Positions 23,001 through 30,340 of a stretch of 32,751 nt of DNA are shown one piece after another. The translations under genes and the position numbers were made by a program. Each line of letters opens with the position of its first letter. Position 1 is the stretch's first letter. Under the pieces are notes generated by a model, which was given only the letters and a program-made list of their open reading frames with translations, was not told where the DNA came from and did no database searches. This DNA is from Sphingobium trunci (GTDB taxonomy: Bacteria; Pseudomonadota; Alphaproteobacteria; Sphingomonadales; Sphingomonadaceae), in contig NZ_JAKUJY010000038.1 in the NCBI RefSeq assembly GCF_022664535.1, positions 1 to 32,751 of the forward strand. The letters are read 5' to 3'.

Positions 23001-24728
23001 ATCCTCGCCCGCGGGCAGCTCCAGCACGAAGCGCTGGACATGGCCCAGAGCACCGCCCTCTACCGGCGTCATCATCTCCTCGATCACGCGGAAGCCGAAA
23101 TTCTCGAAGGCGGGGACGACTTCGGACAGGGCGATGGCGTCATGGCTGTAGAGTTTGAGGCGCAGCCGTTCGGGTGCATCCTCCTCATTGCGGTAGATGC
23201 GGATCGACTTGTCGCCGGGACCGGAAAGGCCGTGCAGCAGACGAATGTCGATCGCGGCTTCCACCGGTCCCGCGCCGTTGCGATAGCCCATGGGGAAGCC
23301 GGCGGCGAAGCGCTGGGCAAGGGCGGCCGCGCGGCCCGCTTCCTCGGTGTCGGCCAGCGCTTCCTCCACGGCGGGCAGCCATCCGCGCACCATCTGCTTC
23401 AACTGCCGGTCAAGCGGCTGTTCGTCGGGCACGACCCCTTCGCCACGCAGATCGAGGGTGATGCGCAGCAGGGCGAGGCCGCTTTCCTCCAGCGCGATCG
23501 ACCAGCTCAGCACCGGACCGTTGCAGGCCTGGGCGAGCATGTCCTGCACCGCGACGCGACGCGCCGTGGTCAGTTCCTCGCGCGGCAGCCAGGCGAACGC
23601 ATAGAGGTGACGGGCGAGCGCGCTGGTTCCCAGCACCAGCTTCGGGCGCGGCCGGTCGGTCAGCGACATGAAGGTCAGCACCAGCCGCTCCAACGTCTCG
23701 CGGTCGAAGCCGATCAATATGTCGTGGGGCAGGGCGGTCAGCGCATGGGTCAGCACCTTGCCCGCATGGCCATGGGGATCGAAGCCGAACTTGTCCATCA
23801 GCGCCGAGAGGGCCGAACGCAGCAGCGGCACCTTGTCCGGCGTCGCCGCCAGCGCCGCGCTGGTCCACATGCCCGCATGGATGGACAGCGCGACGACATT
23901 CTTGCCCTCGCGCACCGGCACGATGATCAGGTCTAGCAGAACCGGGCGATGCACCTTGGACAGCCGGTTCGACTTGATGATGAGGGGGGTGCGCTTGCCT
24001 TCCTCGAACCAGCCGAACGCGGCTTCCAGGGTGGCGGGCGCCAGCATCGGCTGATCCTGCAGGCCACAGACGCCCAGCCGGACATCTGCCTTGCCGTCAC
24101 GGCGGCGCACTTCATGGCCGATCTGGGTGAAATGGCGGGCCAGGAACCAGCGGAGCAGCGCTGCGCCTTCCTCATCGGGAACCGCGTCGGCATCCGCTCC
24201 CATCGCCTCGCGCATTTTCGGCCAGTCGGCAACGGCGGCGCGGACATCGGCCAGCGTGTCCTGCAAGGCCTTCTCCAGCGCGCGGCGGCCCTTCGCGTCG
24301 GCGCGGTCGGCCTCGATATAGATCATGGATTCCCGGCGCGCGCCGGCGGCCTCGTCGTCAAGAATCGCCTTCAGATGGCCATCGCCGTCACGCGCGACCG
24401 ACAGCACCGGATGCAGCAGGCGGTGAATGATGATGTCGGCCCCCGCCAGCGCATTGGCGATGGAATCGACCAGGAAGGGCATGTCGTCGTTGATGATGGC
24501 GATGCGCATGAAACGTCCGCTGGCCCCTTCGCCCAGCGTTTCCATGGCGATCACGACATGGCCGGATCTGCGGATGGCGGCGGTGCGGGCGATGAAGCTG
24601 GCGGCCTCATGCGCCGCGCCGGAATCGAACCCCTCGCTCTCGCCGGGCAGGGCCACCCGTTCCAGCGCCGTTTCCAGCGCGTTGCGAATGGAAACATCAA
24701 CCTGCCTGGGCTCCGCCAATGCCGTCAT
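20073..24728 (-). CDS. Large NAD-specific glutamate dehydrogenase (about 170 kDa)
   Basis: Catalyses glutamate + NAD+ to 2-oxoglutarate + ammonium, the catabolic direction, in the cytoplasm. At 1551 residues it belongs to the giant GDH class of Streptomyces, Pseudomonas and Caulobacter. The N-terminal third (MRIAIINDDMPFLVDSIANAL, DRETLERLVLTFMSL) is the ACT-like regulatory part. The catalytic core is near 740-1150: RAGPVARGGLRWSDRRDDFRTE, VIVPTGAKGGFYPKQLP with the active-site lysine, GSNGYDHKAMGITAKGAW, VVGCGDMSGDVFGNGML and VGEGANLGVTQAGRIAF. A helical C-terminal domain follows. ATG 24728 has AAGAGG 6 bases before it; the TTG two codons earlier is unlikely. It is monocistronic. Confidence 0.96.
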   Translation of the reverse strand: MTALAEPRQVDVSIRNALETALERVALPGESEGFDSGAAHEAASFIARTAAIRRSGHVVIAMETLGEGASGRFMRIAIINDDMPFLVDSIANALAGADIIIHRLLHPVLSVARDGDGHLKAILDDEAAGARRESMIYIEADRADAKGRRALEKALQDTLADVRAAVADWPKMREAMGADADAVPDEEGAALLRWFLARHFTQIGHEVRRRDGKADVRLGVCGLQDQPMLAPATLEAAFGWFEEGKRTPLIIKSNRLSKVHRPVLLDLIIVPVREGKNVVALSIHAGMWTSAALAATPDKVPLLRSALSALMDKFGFDPHGHAGKVLTHALTALPHDILIGFDRETLERLVLTFMSLTDRPRPKLVLGTSALARHLYAFAWLPREELTTARRVAVQDMLAQACNGPVLSWSIALEESGLALLRITLDLRGEGVVPDEQPLDRQLKQMVRGWLPAVEEALADTEEAGRAAALAQRFAAGFPMGYRNGAGPVEAAIDIRLLHGLSGPGDKSIRIYRNEEDAPERLRLKLYSHDAIALSEVVPAFENFGFRVIEEMMTPVEGGALGHVQRFVLELPAGEDADAVIARADIVTEAIAQVTEGVAENDRFNELIVTAGLDQRSVVLLRALFRYLRQTGMAYGMATFAETLRREQGIARQLIELFEALHDPQAKDGASRAQAAQAAIDEGLEKVTAIDEDRVLRLLRAVITATLRTNFYSDAASEALAFKLDSAQIPGLPAPLPWREIWVYSPRVEGIHLRAGPVARGGLRWSDRRDDFRTEILGLMKAQRVKNAVIVPTGAKGGFYPKQLPNPQADRDAWFAEGTESYRIFIRSLLSVTDNIVKGKVKHPAQVVIHDGDDPYFVVAADKGTATFSDVANAIALDRGFWLGDAFASGGSNGYDHKAMGITAKGAWISVKRHFAEMGVDVQSEPVRVVGCGDMSGDVFGNGMLLSKAIRLVAAFDHRHIFLDPNPDPARSWDERNRMFQLPRSSWDDYDKALISKGGGVFPRSMKSIPLTPEVREILGVSDTEMEPAALISAILKSPNDLLWFGGIGTYVKAAAQSHGDVGDPANDRLRVNAEQLRVKVVGEGANLGVTQAGRIAFSLRGGRINTDFIDNSAGVDCSDNEVNIKIALNKEMAEGRLPFDDRNKLLISMTDAVADIVLEDNRLQALGLSIAERGGADDLASYVRLIETFEESGRLDRQVEGLAANDQLLRRGQDGMGLTRPELAVLLSTAKLALQDAIEHGELGTDPSMGSELAAAFPPAMQKKEADAIAAHALAKEIIATKVANRIVNRLGIIHPFELAEEEGCSLADLASAFLIAERLYDIRKLWEDIDAAEMSEAARLALFGDIAGGMRAQIADILRALPTGALPQAGHAALAKGVEKLAKKVDELLTSEALRRVAAVTDRLLALGAPEELARRTAGLFKLDGAVGIAALAGRLSVDEIALTRAFTHLGEAVGIDWVQSTAARMEPSDPWERLLISGVARDMQQVRLDFLAQGKGKDIAAHVEEWLKAKGQRIQQFRTLVHRAKAAATPNVAMLAEIAGQARGLLGR

Positions 24729-25040
24729 GAACAACCTCTTGCATGCGGGTTCGCCCCGCCTCTGGTGGAACGGAAGAGCCGCTTAAGAACCCCATGCGGC
24801 TTTCCCAATCGATGCCGTTCACTATGCGCCACTGCGTGGTGAGGCTCAACCCAGAACAAGAAATAAAGTTACGTAATGTTGAAACAATATGTGCAGCGCA
24901 ACATGGCGATCCGGCGCCAAAAGGAATAGCCCAGGGAATCGGCTCGCGATCCCGTTCTGTCAATGCGGGACAGTCATTCCTGCCGATAAAGTGCGTTTCC
25001 GCCGCGACTAGAGCATTTTCGAAGCAGGTGACATCACATC
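24729..25040. other. Intergenic region upstream of glutamate dehydrogenase
   Basis: No supportable gene lies here. It carries the promoter region of the dehydrogenase and the downstream flank of the PAS_5 gene. A perfect palindrome TTACGTAA lies at 24869-24876 in a locally AT-rich stretch and could be a regulator site. The end (about 25006-25040) has CTAGAGCATTTTCGAAG and CCTAAAGCGCG, which resembles short repeats common after genes in alphaproteobacteria. Confidence 0.4.
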
Positions 25041-26318
25041 CTAAAGCGCGGCAGCGATGATGGCGCGCTGGCTGAGGTCCGATCCTTCGGGCAGGGCGCC
25101 CACCAATACCAGCGAACCGTCCTTTTCGCGCCGGGCAATGACCACGGCCAGTCCGTCCCCGTCGGTAGCGATGGTGATCGGGTCGATCGCCGCCGCCGAT
25201 TTCATGGCGGCGCGGGCTGTCTGCTGCCGATCGGGCCTGGCCGGATCGTCGCTGCGGCGCTGGGCACGCTCGTCGCGGACCAGCGCCTTGAGACCGCCAT
25301 CATAGCGGGCGAGATAGTCGCCGAATGTGCCGAGTTCCACCCCATGCGCACGGGCATGTTCCAGGGCCGTCGCATATTCGGTGATGCGCGTCTTGTCATA
25401 GGTGGAGCCGAAGACCAGCTTCACCACGGCCGTCATCGGCGCGCGGGCTTGCACCTTGAGGCCGCTATTTTCGAGCAGTTCGGCATATTCGTCAGGCCGG
25501 GCGACGGTGACCAGTGCGAAGTCGTAGGAAAGGCCGATGGCGCGATAGAGCGCGGCATGGCTGCGTGCTTCGCTGGTACGGGCCTTTTCCGCGCTGTCAC
25601 GCGCCAGCGCCAGCCAATCGGAGAGGGGCGCGTCCTCGGCCGGGCTTTCCATTCCGCCAAGGTCCAACGTATCTTCGTCATCCTCGCCCGCGGCAGGGCC
25701 GTCAGCCCAGATCGGTGCAAAAGCGGGCGTGCTGGGTGCGATGCGGAGTGCTTCCTCCACCTCGCGGTCGATTTCCTCGCTGACCTTGAGTGCCACCACT
25801 TCCTTCCAGTTGATGACGCCGAACACGAAGTCGATCGTCTGGTCGTCGGAAGAAAAGGGCATCAAAATGCCGCGATAGAGAATTTCGGACCCCCGCTGGT
25901 TCATGAAGCCGGCCTCGAACCCGATGGGCGCGGCATTGGCGATGATCTGCAGATAATGGTCGGTCAGCCGCGACAGCAGCGATCGGGCCGGCACGTCGTT
26001 GATGAACCGGATCGGCCCCTCGATCTCGCATTCCTGGCGCAGCGCCGTGCCCAGATAGACGACAGCCGGATTTTCCAGGCCGGTGCTGAAATCGAGCAGC
26101 ACGCTGTAGGGGCCGAAATCTTCCAGATCCTGGGGACTGAGGTCTTCGATGGAGGGCAGGCTGCGATCGCCGAGCAGCGAGGCCCAATAATTATAGGCGC
26201 GTACCTGCATCCGGCGTTCGTCCGAACCCACCAGGGGCGGCGTTTCGATGGCCGCATCATCGGCGAAATCGAAATCCTCCGGGTCATTGGGGATGCCATG
26301 CCCCCGCAGAATGTCCAT
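25041..26318 (-). CDS. PAS_5-like domain protein, function unknown
   Basis: The product is 425 residues from ATG 26318 (MDILRGHGIPND), chosen because AAGGA lies 7 bases upstream; ATG 26348 is in frame but has no binding site. Residues about 35-165 match the PAS_5 pattern: RAYNYWASLLGDRSLPSIEDLSP-type opening, VLLDFSTGLENPAVVYLGTALRQE, and a closing FVFGVINWKEV. The middle is acidic (GEDDEDTLDLGG) and the C-terminal part is Ala-rich and helical (SEARSHAALYRAIGLSYDFA, ITEYATALEHARAHG), ending with a short beta section (DGLAVVIARREKDGSLVLVGALP). No kinase or cyclase domain is attached. It is cytoplasmic and stands alone; a sensory or cell-cycle role is possible but not shown. Confidence 0.7.
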   Translation of the reverse strand: MDILRGHGIPNDPEDFDFADDAAIETPPLVGSDERRMQVRAYNYWASLLGDRSLPSIEDLSPQDLEDFGPYSVLLDFSTGLENPAVVYLGTALRQECEIEGPIRFINDVPARSLLSRLTDHYLQIIANAAPIGFEAGFMNQRGSEILYRGILMPFSSDDQTIDFVFGVINWKEVVALKVSEEIDREVEEALRIAPSTPAFAPIWADGPAAGEDDEDTLDLGGMESPAEDAPLSDWLALARDSAEKARTSEARSHAALYRAIGLSYDFALVTVARPDEYAELLENSGLKVQARAPMTAVVKLVFGSTYDKTRITEYATALEHARAHGVELGTFGDYLARYDGGLKALVRDERAQRRSDDPARPDRQQTARAAMKSAAAIDPITIATDGDGLAVVIARREKDGSLVLVGALPEGSDLSQRAIIAAAL

Positions 26319-26670
26319 CAATCGGTCCTTAACCCAGGCAAACGCCATCTGTCAGAGACTCGACAGTGCCATGGGATGGTAAACATGCCGTAAAGGCGGC
26401 GCAGAATGATGATCCGAAGCGGCTGGATAGGTAGGGCGGGATCGGGACAATGGAATGTTCGTCCTTTCGGGTCTTGCCAAGCGGGGATAGAGATGCTTCA
26501 TTGAGTGATATAAAGAGTTCACACAATGAACTCATGGGCGTCGTTGGGAGAGGATCAGCATGCGTGGAAGAGGATCGGCGGGGTTTGGTCGCGCCCTCTT
26601 TGTGCAAGCGTCATGGCCGCTGCTCACCCAGGCGCGGGGTTGAACGCTCAAGGCAATGGAGGCCGTAGAT
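26319..26670. promoter_or_regulatory. Divergent control region with operator-like palindrome
   Basis: The region separates the leftward PAS_5 gene from the rightward DUF7064/7065-like gene. It contains TATAAA (26509-26514) directly followed by the perfect inverted repeat GAGTTCA-CACAA-TGAACTC (26515-26533), placed where a transcription start would be. No good -35 box is visible at the normal distance. The nearby IclR regulator is the obvious candidate to bind. GGAGG (26655-26663 region) is the ribosome binding site of the next gene. Short frames here have no protein-like features. Confidence 0.5.
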
Positions 26671-27717
26671 ATGGTGATCACGCGCGACACGCCCTTTTCC
26701 CCAGAGGACGATAATTACCACAAGCTGTCTGACAATCCGCTCGACCTGGAGACGAACTGGTGGGCGATCAACATTCCAGGGCGCCGCATCGGCATCTGGC
26801 TGCACACGGCCTATTATCCGAATCGCGACCTCGTTCGTTCCCGCATCTTCGCCTGGGATCCACGCGGGGCGGACCCGGCGCGGCTGATCTACTACAAGAA
26901 TGTGGAAACGCCGCTGGGACCGGACCCCGACATGCGCGATATCCAATATCCGCAGGGCTATTCGCTCAAGGTGCTGGAGCCGCTGATGGCCTATCATCTC
27001 GGTTATAGCGACCCGGAACGCAATTTCGCGCTGGAGTTCGAATTCCACGCCGCGCATCCGCCGCACCGCTTCACCCCCGGCGAGGCGCCCTGCGTCGACA
27101 ATCCCCATATCGACCAGCTCGGCCGTTTCACCGGTGAACTCACCCTCTATGGCGAGCGAATCCCGATCGACTGCTGGTCGGTGCGCGACCGCACCTGGGG
27201 ACCGCGCGAGGGAGCGCATGCGGCCAGCACCAAATATGCGGGGCAAGCGAAAACGCGCGTGCTGCATCCCGGCGGCCCCCGCTGGCGCGAGATCGAGCGC
27301 GAACGCGGGCGCGGCCGCATCCAGTATATTTTCGGCCATACCGACGACCAGACCGGCTTCCTCAGCTTCGTTCGCCCCCAGGACGGCGATGCTTATGGCC
27401 GATCTCCGCTCAACATGGGCTGGTTGCTCAAGGACGGCCGCTTCACCCGGCTCGACAAGGCGAAGAGCTGGATGCGCAACTATCGTGACAAGGACACCGG
27501 CTGGAGCCAGCATATGGAGGTGTTGCTGGTCGATGAGGAAGGGCGCAGCATGGAGGCCGAGGGTTTCACCGTCAGCCATATGTGCGAACATGGCGCCGGG
27601 TCCAATGCGCTGATGCGCTGGGAATATGATGGCAAGATCGGTTGGGGCGAGGATCAGGATGGCTGGCGCGTCGACCATTTCTCGCGGATGCTCGGCGCCT
27701 TGCGGACGGCCCGGTGA
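26671..27717 (+). CDS. DUF7064/DUF7065-like (CrtC/lipocalin-like) protein
   Basis: The product is 348 residues from ATG 26671 (MVITRDTPFSPED), preceded by GGAGG at 8 bases; the in-frame ATG 26656 overlaps that site. It is rich in Trp, Arg and aromatic residues in beta-type order: NWWAINIPGRRIGIWLHTAYYPNRD, RIFAWDPRG, FALEFEFHA, PIDCWSVRDRTWGPRE, and IQYIFGHTDDQTGFLSFVRP. This looks like the two-barrel fold shared by hydroxyneurosporene-synthase-like and tocopherol-cyclase-like proteins annotated as DUF7064/DUF7065. Such genes sit in catabolic or lipid-modifying clusters, but no reaction is assigned. No signal peptide, so cytoplasmic. The IclR gene follows after 27 bases. Confidence 0.7.
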   Translation: MVITRDTPFSPEDDNYHKLSDNPLDLETNWWAINIPGRRIGIWLHTAYYPNRDLVRSRIFAWDPRGADPARLIYYKNVETPLGPDPDMRDIQYPQGYSLKVLEPLMAYHLGYSDPERNFALEFEFHAAHPPHRFTPGEAPCVDNPHIDQLGRFTGELTLYGERIPIDCWSVRDRTWGPREGAHAASTKYAGQAKTRVLHPGGPRWREIERERGRGRIQYIFGHTDDQTGFLSFVRPQDGDAYGRSPLNMGWLLKDGRFTRLDKAKSWMRNYRDKDTGWSQHMEVLLVDEEGRSMEAEGFTVSHMCEHGAGSNALMRWEYDGKIGWGEDQDGWRVDHFSRMLGALRTAR

Positions 27718-27744
27718 CGGCCGAGCGCAGCGGAGGAGAGCGAT

Positions 27745-28527
27745 TTGCCATCCTATGAGCCGGTAGAGGCGCTCGTCCGGGGGCTGCGCGTGCTGGAGGC
27801 GGTGAACCGGCTTGGCCCTTGCCGCCTCGCCGACCTCCAGGCCGAGCAGTTATGCAACCGCGCGACGCTGGTGCGGATGCTGGAGACGCTGATGTTCGCA
27901 GGCTATGTGCATCGTTCGGCCAAGGGCAATCTCTATGCCGTGACGCCCAAGAGCCGGGAACTCAGCTCCGGTCTCAGCCTGCCGTCGGAGATCGCCCGCC
28001 GCGCCGAGCCAGTGCTCGCGCGCCTCCAGCAGCGCTGCGGCTGGCCTTGCGATGTGGCGATCTGCGACGGCACGGACATGGTGACGATCGCCAACAGCCC
28101 GAAAGAAGGGCGGCTGGCGTTCAACCGCCCGGCCGGATGGACCGCGCCGGTGCTGGCCAGCTCGCTGGGCCTTGCCTATGCGGCCTACTGTCTGGATGCG
28201 GAGCGTGTCAGCATCCTGTCCCGCCTTGTCGATGCGCCGGGGGAATGGAATGCGGTCGCGCGCGATCTTGCGGCGGCCGATAAGCTGTTCGAGGATATCC
28301 GCGCACGCGGTTATGCGGTGATGGACCCACGCTGGCGCGCAGCTTCGGCGCAGCCTGATCTGCGCACCATCGGCGTGCCCGTTCTGGTGGGCGGACGCGC
28401 CGTCGCGGCGATGAACTTCATCTTCATGCGCCAGGTGATGGAACTGGAGCAAGCTGTGGAGAAATTGGCCGGACCGCTTCGGGAAGCCGCGGCCGAACTC
28501 GGTGCCGCCCTGGAAATATTATACTGA
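27745..28527 (+). CDS. IclR-family transcriptional regulator
   Basis: A 260-residue regulator. The start is TTG 27745, with GGAGGAG about 7 bases upstream. The N-terminal winged helix (about 8-70) reads LVRGLRVLEAVNRLGPCRLADLQAE then NRATLVRMLETLMFAGYVHRS. The C-terminal effector domain (about 85-255) contains LARLQQRCGWPCDVAICDGTDMVTIA, LASSLGLAYAAYCLDAER and IRARGYAVMDPRWRAASAQPDLRTIGVPVL. IclR proteins control nearby catabolic genes in response to small acids. It is cotranscribed with the genes on both sides, and the palindrome before the first of them (26515-26533) is its likely target. Confidence 0.92.
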   Translation: MPSYEPVEALVRGLRVLEAVNRLGPCRLADLQAEQLCNRATLVRMLETLMFAGYVHRSAKGNLYAVTPKSRELSSGLSLPSEIARRAEPVLARLQQRCGWPCDVAICDGTDMVTIANSPKEGRLAFNRPAGWTAPVLASSLGLAYAAYCLDAERVSILSRLVDAPGEWNAVARDLAAADKLFEDIRARGYAVMDPRWRAASAQPDLRTIGVPVLVGGRAVAAMNFIFMRQVMELEQAVEKLAGPLREAAAELGAALEILY

Positions 28528-28617
28528 CTTCCGGCTTGGCCCGGACTTGTAAGGATTTCATATGCACGACAGCCCTGTTCACTTGCGTCTCCCGTCCTCC
28601 CCGCCGGAGGCACTGCG

Positions 28618-29997
28618 TTGAGCGAAGATCCGTCAGCGCTGCTGCCGCCGGGGCTGGCGGCGGATGTGGAACGGGTGACGGGCGCCTCCATCACGGCGAT
28701 TCTGACGCGCAGCGGCGGCGGCGCGTCGCGCGAGGGGGCGGAGCTTTCGCTTCGCTGGCCCGACGGGCGCGAGGATCAGGCCTATATGAATTATGACGTG
28801 CTGCGCGCGGGCGCGGGCGACGATGCGGCCTTCCGGCGGGAGGCGGCGATCCTTCGCGCCCTGTCGGGACCGCTGAAAGATGCGGGCGTCCGCACCGCGC
28901 GCTTCATCGCTGCCCTGCCTGAACGGCGGGCCTTGCTGGCCGAGCGTGTCGCGGGCGAGGCGAATTACAACAGGCTGCGCGATCCGGCGCAGAGAAGCAT
29001 CGTGGCGGCTGACTATATGGCCCAGATCGCCGCGCTCCACGCGATAGACGTCCACGCCTGTCCGATCGCGGATATGGGCGTGCCGCAGCCCATCGCGGAC
29101 ATGATCCGCGATCGGATCGCGGCCCTGCGGGCGCGCAACCGGGCCGCTGGCGACGATCCGCTGATAACGGTCACGCTTGACTGGCTGGAGGCGAACGTTC
29201 CCGCTGAACCCGATCGGTTGGCTATCGTCCATGGCGACGCGGGACCGGGCAATTTCATCTTCGCCGATGGCCGGGTCAGCGCGCTGCTCGACTGGGAACT
29301 CGTCCATTATGGCGATCCGATGGCCGATATCGCCATGCTGTGGATCAGGACCTTGTTCCAGCCGTTCGTGCCCATGCCCGAAGCGATCGCCGCCTATGAG
29401 GCGGCGGGCGGCGTGCCTGTGGACCGGGCTCGCGTGCGCTTCTGGCAGATATTCTTCGAGGCCGGCTTTGCTTTCACCAGCCGCTACGACGATCCGTCCG
29501 CGCCGCCGCCGCCCAATCTGGGCATGAACATGATCTACACCACCATCCACCGCAAGGTGCTGGCAGGGAGCCTGGCGGCGGCGGCGGGCATTTCCTTGCC
29601 GGAGGTCGCGTTGCCAGATGCGCCGCCCGGTCCGCGCGAACGCTCCTTCACTCTTGCGCTCGACGACCTGCGCGGCGTGATCGTCCCGCGCCTTGCCGAC
29701 GAACAGGCCTCGGCAAAGGCGAAGGGGCTGGCGCGGCTCGTGAAATGGTGGCGCGACAATGAACGTTACGGTCCGGCCTGGCAGGCATGTGAAGTGGAGG
29801 AATTGTCTGCTGCGCTGGGAACCCCGTTTGCATCGGTTGAGCAGGGACGGATAGCCTTTGTCGAAGCACTGGCCGAAGGATCAATCAGTCAGGAAAAGGC
29901 GATCGCGCTGTGCCATGCCGCCGCTCTCCGCAGCGCGGCCCTGATGGCGGACGCCATGGGCGGCCTCAGCAGATCGAGCCTGGGGCCCTTGCAATGA
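28618..29997 (+). CDS. APH-fold phosphotransferase with C-terminal extension
   Basis: A 459-residue protein starting at TTG 28618, supported by GGAGG 7 bases upstream. Residues about 20-300 form an aminoglycoside-phosphotransferase/choline-kinase-like domain: catalytic VHGDAGPGNFIF (H205, D207, N212) and the metal-binding LLDWELVHYGDPMADIAML (D225). The last about 130 residues (FTLALDDLRGVIVPRLADEQA, GLARLVKWWRDNERYGPAWQ) resemble the DUF6285 domain that usually follows such genes as a separate protein next to acyl-CoA dehydrogenases. A metabolic kinase in the same pathway as the DUF7064/7065-like gene is more likely than drug resistance. Its substrate is unknown. Confidence 0.85.
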   Translation: MSEDPSALLPPGLAADVERVTGASITAILTRSGGGASREGAELSLRWPDGREDQAYMNYDVLRAGAGDDAAFRREAAILRALSGPLKDAGVRTARFIAALPERRALLAERVAGEANYNRLRDPAQRSIVAADYMAQIAALHAIDVHACPIADMGVPQPIADMIRDRIAALRARNRAAGDDPLITVTLDWLEANVPAEPDRLAIVHGDAGPGNFIFADGRVSALLDWELVHYGDPMADIAMLWIRTLFQPFVPMPEAIAAYEAAGGVPVDRARVRFWQIFFEAGFAFTSRYDDPSAPPPPNLGMNMIYTTIHRKVLAGSLAAAAGISLPEVALPDAPPGPRERSFTLALDDLRGVIVPRLADEQASAKAKGLARLVKWWRDNERYGPAWQACEVEELSAALGTPFASVEQGRIAFVEALAEGSISQEKAIALCHAAALRSAALMADAMGGLSRSSLGPLQ

Positions 29998-30066
29998 GGG
30001 CGAAAGAAGGAATTGCATTTGCCCGCTTGTCCTGCGCCCAAAGCGCTGTTATCTGCCCGCCCTAAC

Positions 30067-30142
30067 GCCGCTTTAGCTCAGTCGGTAGAGCATCGCATTC
30101 GTAATGCGAGGGTCACGTGTTCGAGTCACGTAAGCGGCACCA
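30067..30142 (+). tRNA. tRNA-Thr (anticodon CGU)
   Basis: The 76 bases fold as a full cloverleaf. The acceptor stem GCCGCTT pairs with AAGCGGC, the D arm is GCTC-AGTCGGTA-GAGC, the anticodon stem TCGCA/TGCGA holds loop TTCGTAA with anticodon CGT, and the T arm is ACGTG-TTCGAGT-CACGT. The CCA end is encoded (30140-30142). It reads ACG codons. An integrase gene starts 199 bases downstream on the same strand, so the 3' end of this tRNA is the probable attachment site of the island. Confidence 0.96.
30110..30142 (+). other. Probable attachment site (attL) in the 3' half of tRNA-Thr
   Basis: P4-type integrases usually recombine in the T arm and 3' end of a tRNA gene and restore it on insertion. 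The tRNA is intact and the integrase follows it in the same direction, the normal layout of the left end of such an island. The exact core cannot be set because the duplicated copy at the right end lies outside the window. Confidence 0.5.
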
Positions 30143-30256
30143 TTACCCTCTCCGCCAGCATTCACTTCAGGTTGAAAAAACGGCGGAAATCTGCTAAAAA
30201 TTCACTCTTTCTGGCTAGGTGCGTTTGTCGCCGTCCATGCCTGTCCGTTCCCCATT

Positions 30257-30306
30257 GGGGGTATCGGTAAGGGGTATGAGGCTAAAGCGTGAAACGCGAT
30301 ACCCCC
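30257..30306. repeat. GGGGTAT repeats before the integrase (candidate arm sites)
   Basis: GGGGGTATCG (30257-30266) is perfectly inverted as CGATACCCCC at 30297-30306. A further direct copy GGGGTATGAGG lies at 30271-30281, 13 bases after the first. Three copies of GGGGTAT in 50 bases between the tRNA and the integrase start fit arm-type integrase sites or an operator for the integrase gene. Confidence 0.5.
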
Positions 30307-30340
30307 AGGAAGCGGACGAGGCAGATGGGATGGTCGACGG

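Noticed and set aside
21849..23936. Open frame of 695 codons antisense to glutamate dehydrogenase
   Set aside because: It is rich in His, Arg, Gln and Asp in the pattern produced by the complementary strand of GC-rich coding DNA and shows no motif; the sense gene has clear catalytic motifs throughout.
24743..25060. Plus-strand frame of 105 codons between the dehydrogenase and PAS_5 genes
   Set aside because: It has no ribosome binding site, no motif, and overlaps the end of the PAS_5 gene.
28618..29997. Aminoglycoside-resistance kinase
   Set aside because: It has the APH fold motifs, but the chromosomal metabolic context, C-terminal extension and cotranscription with an IclR gene favour a metabolic kinase.
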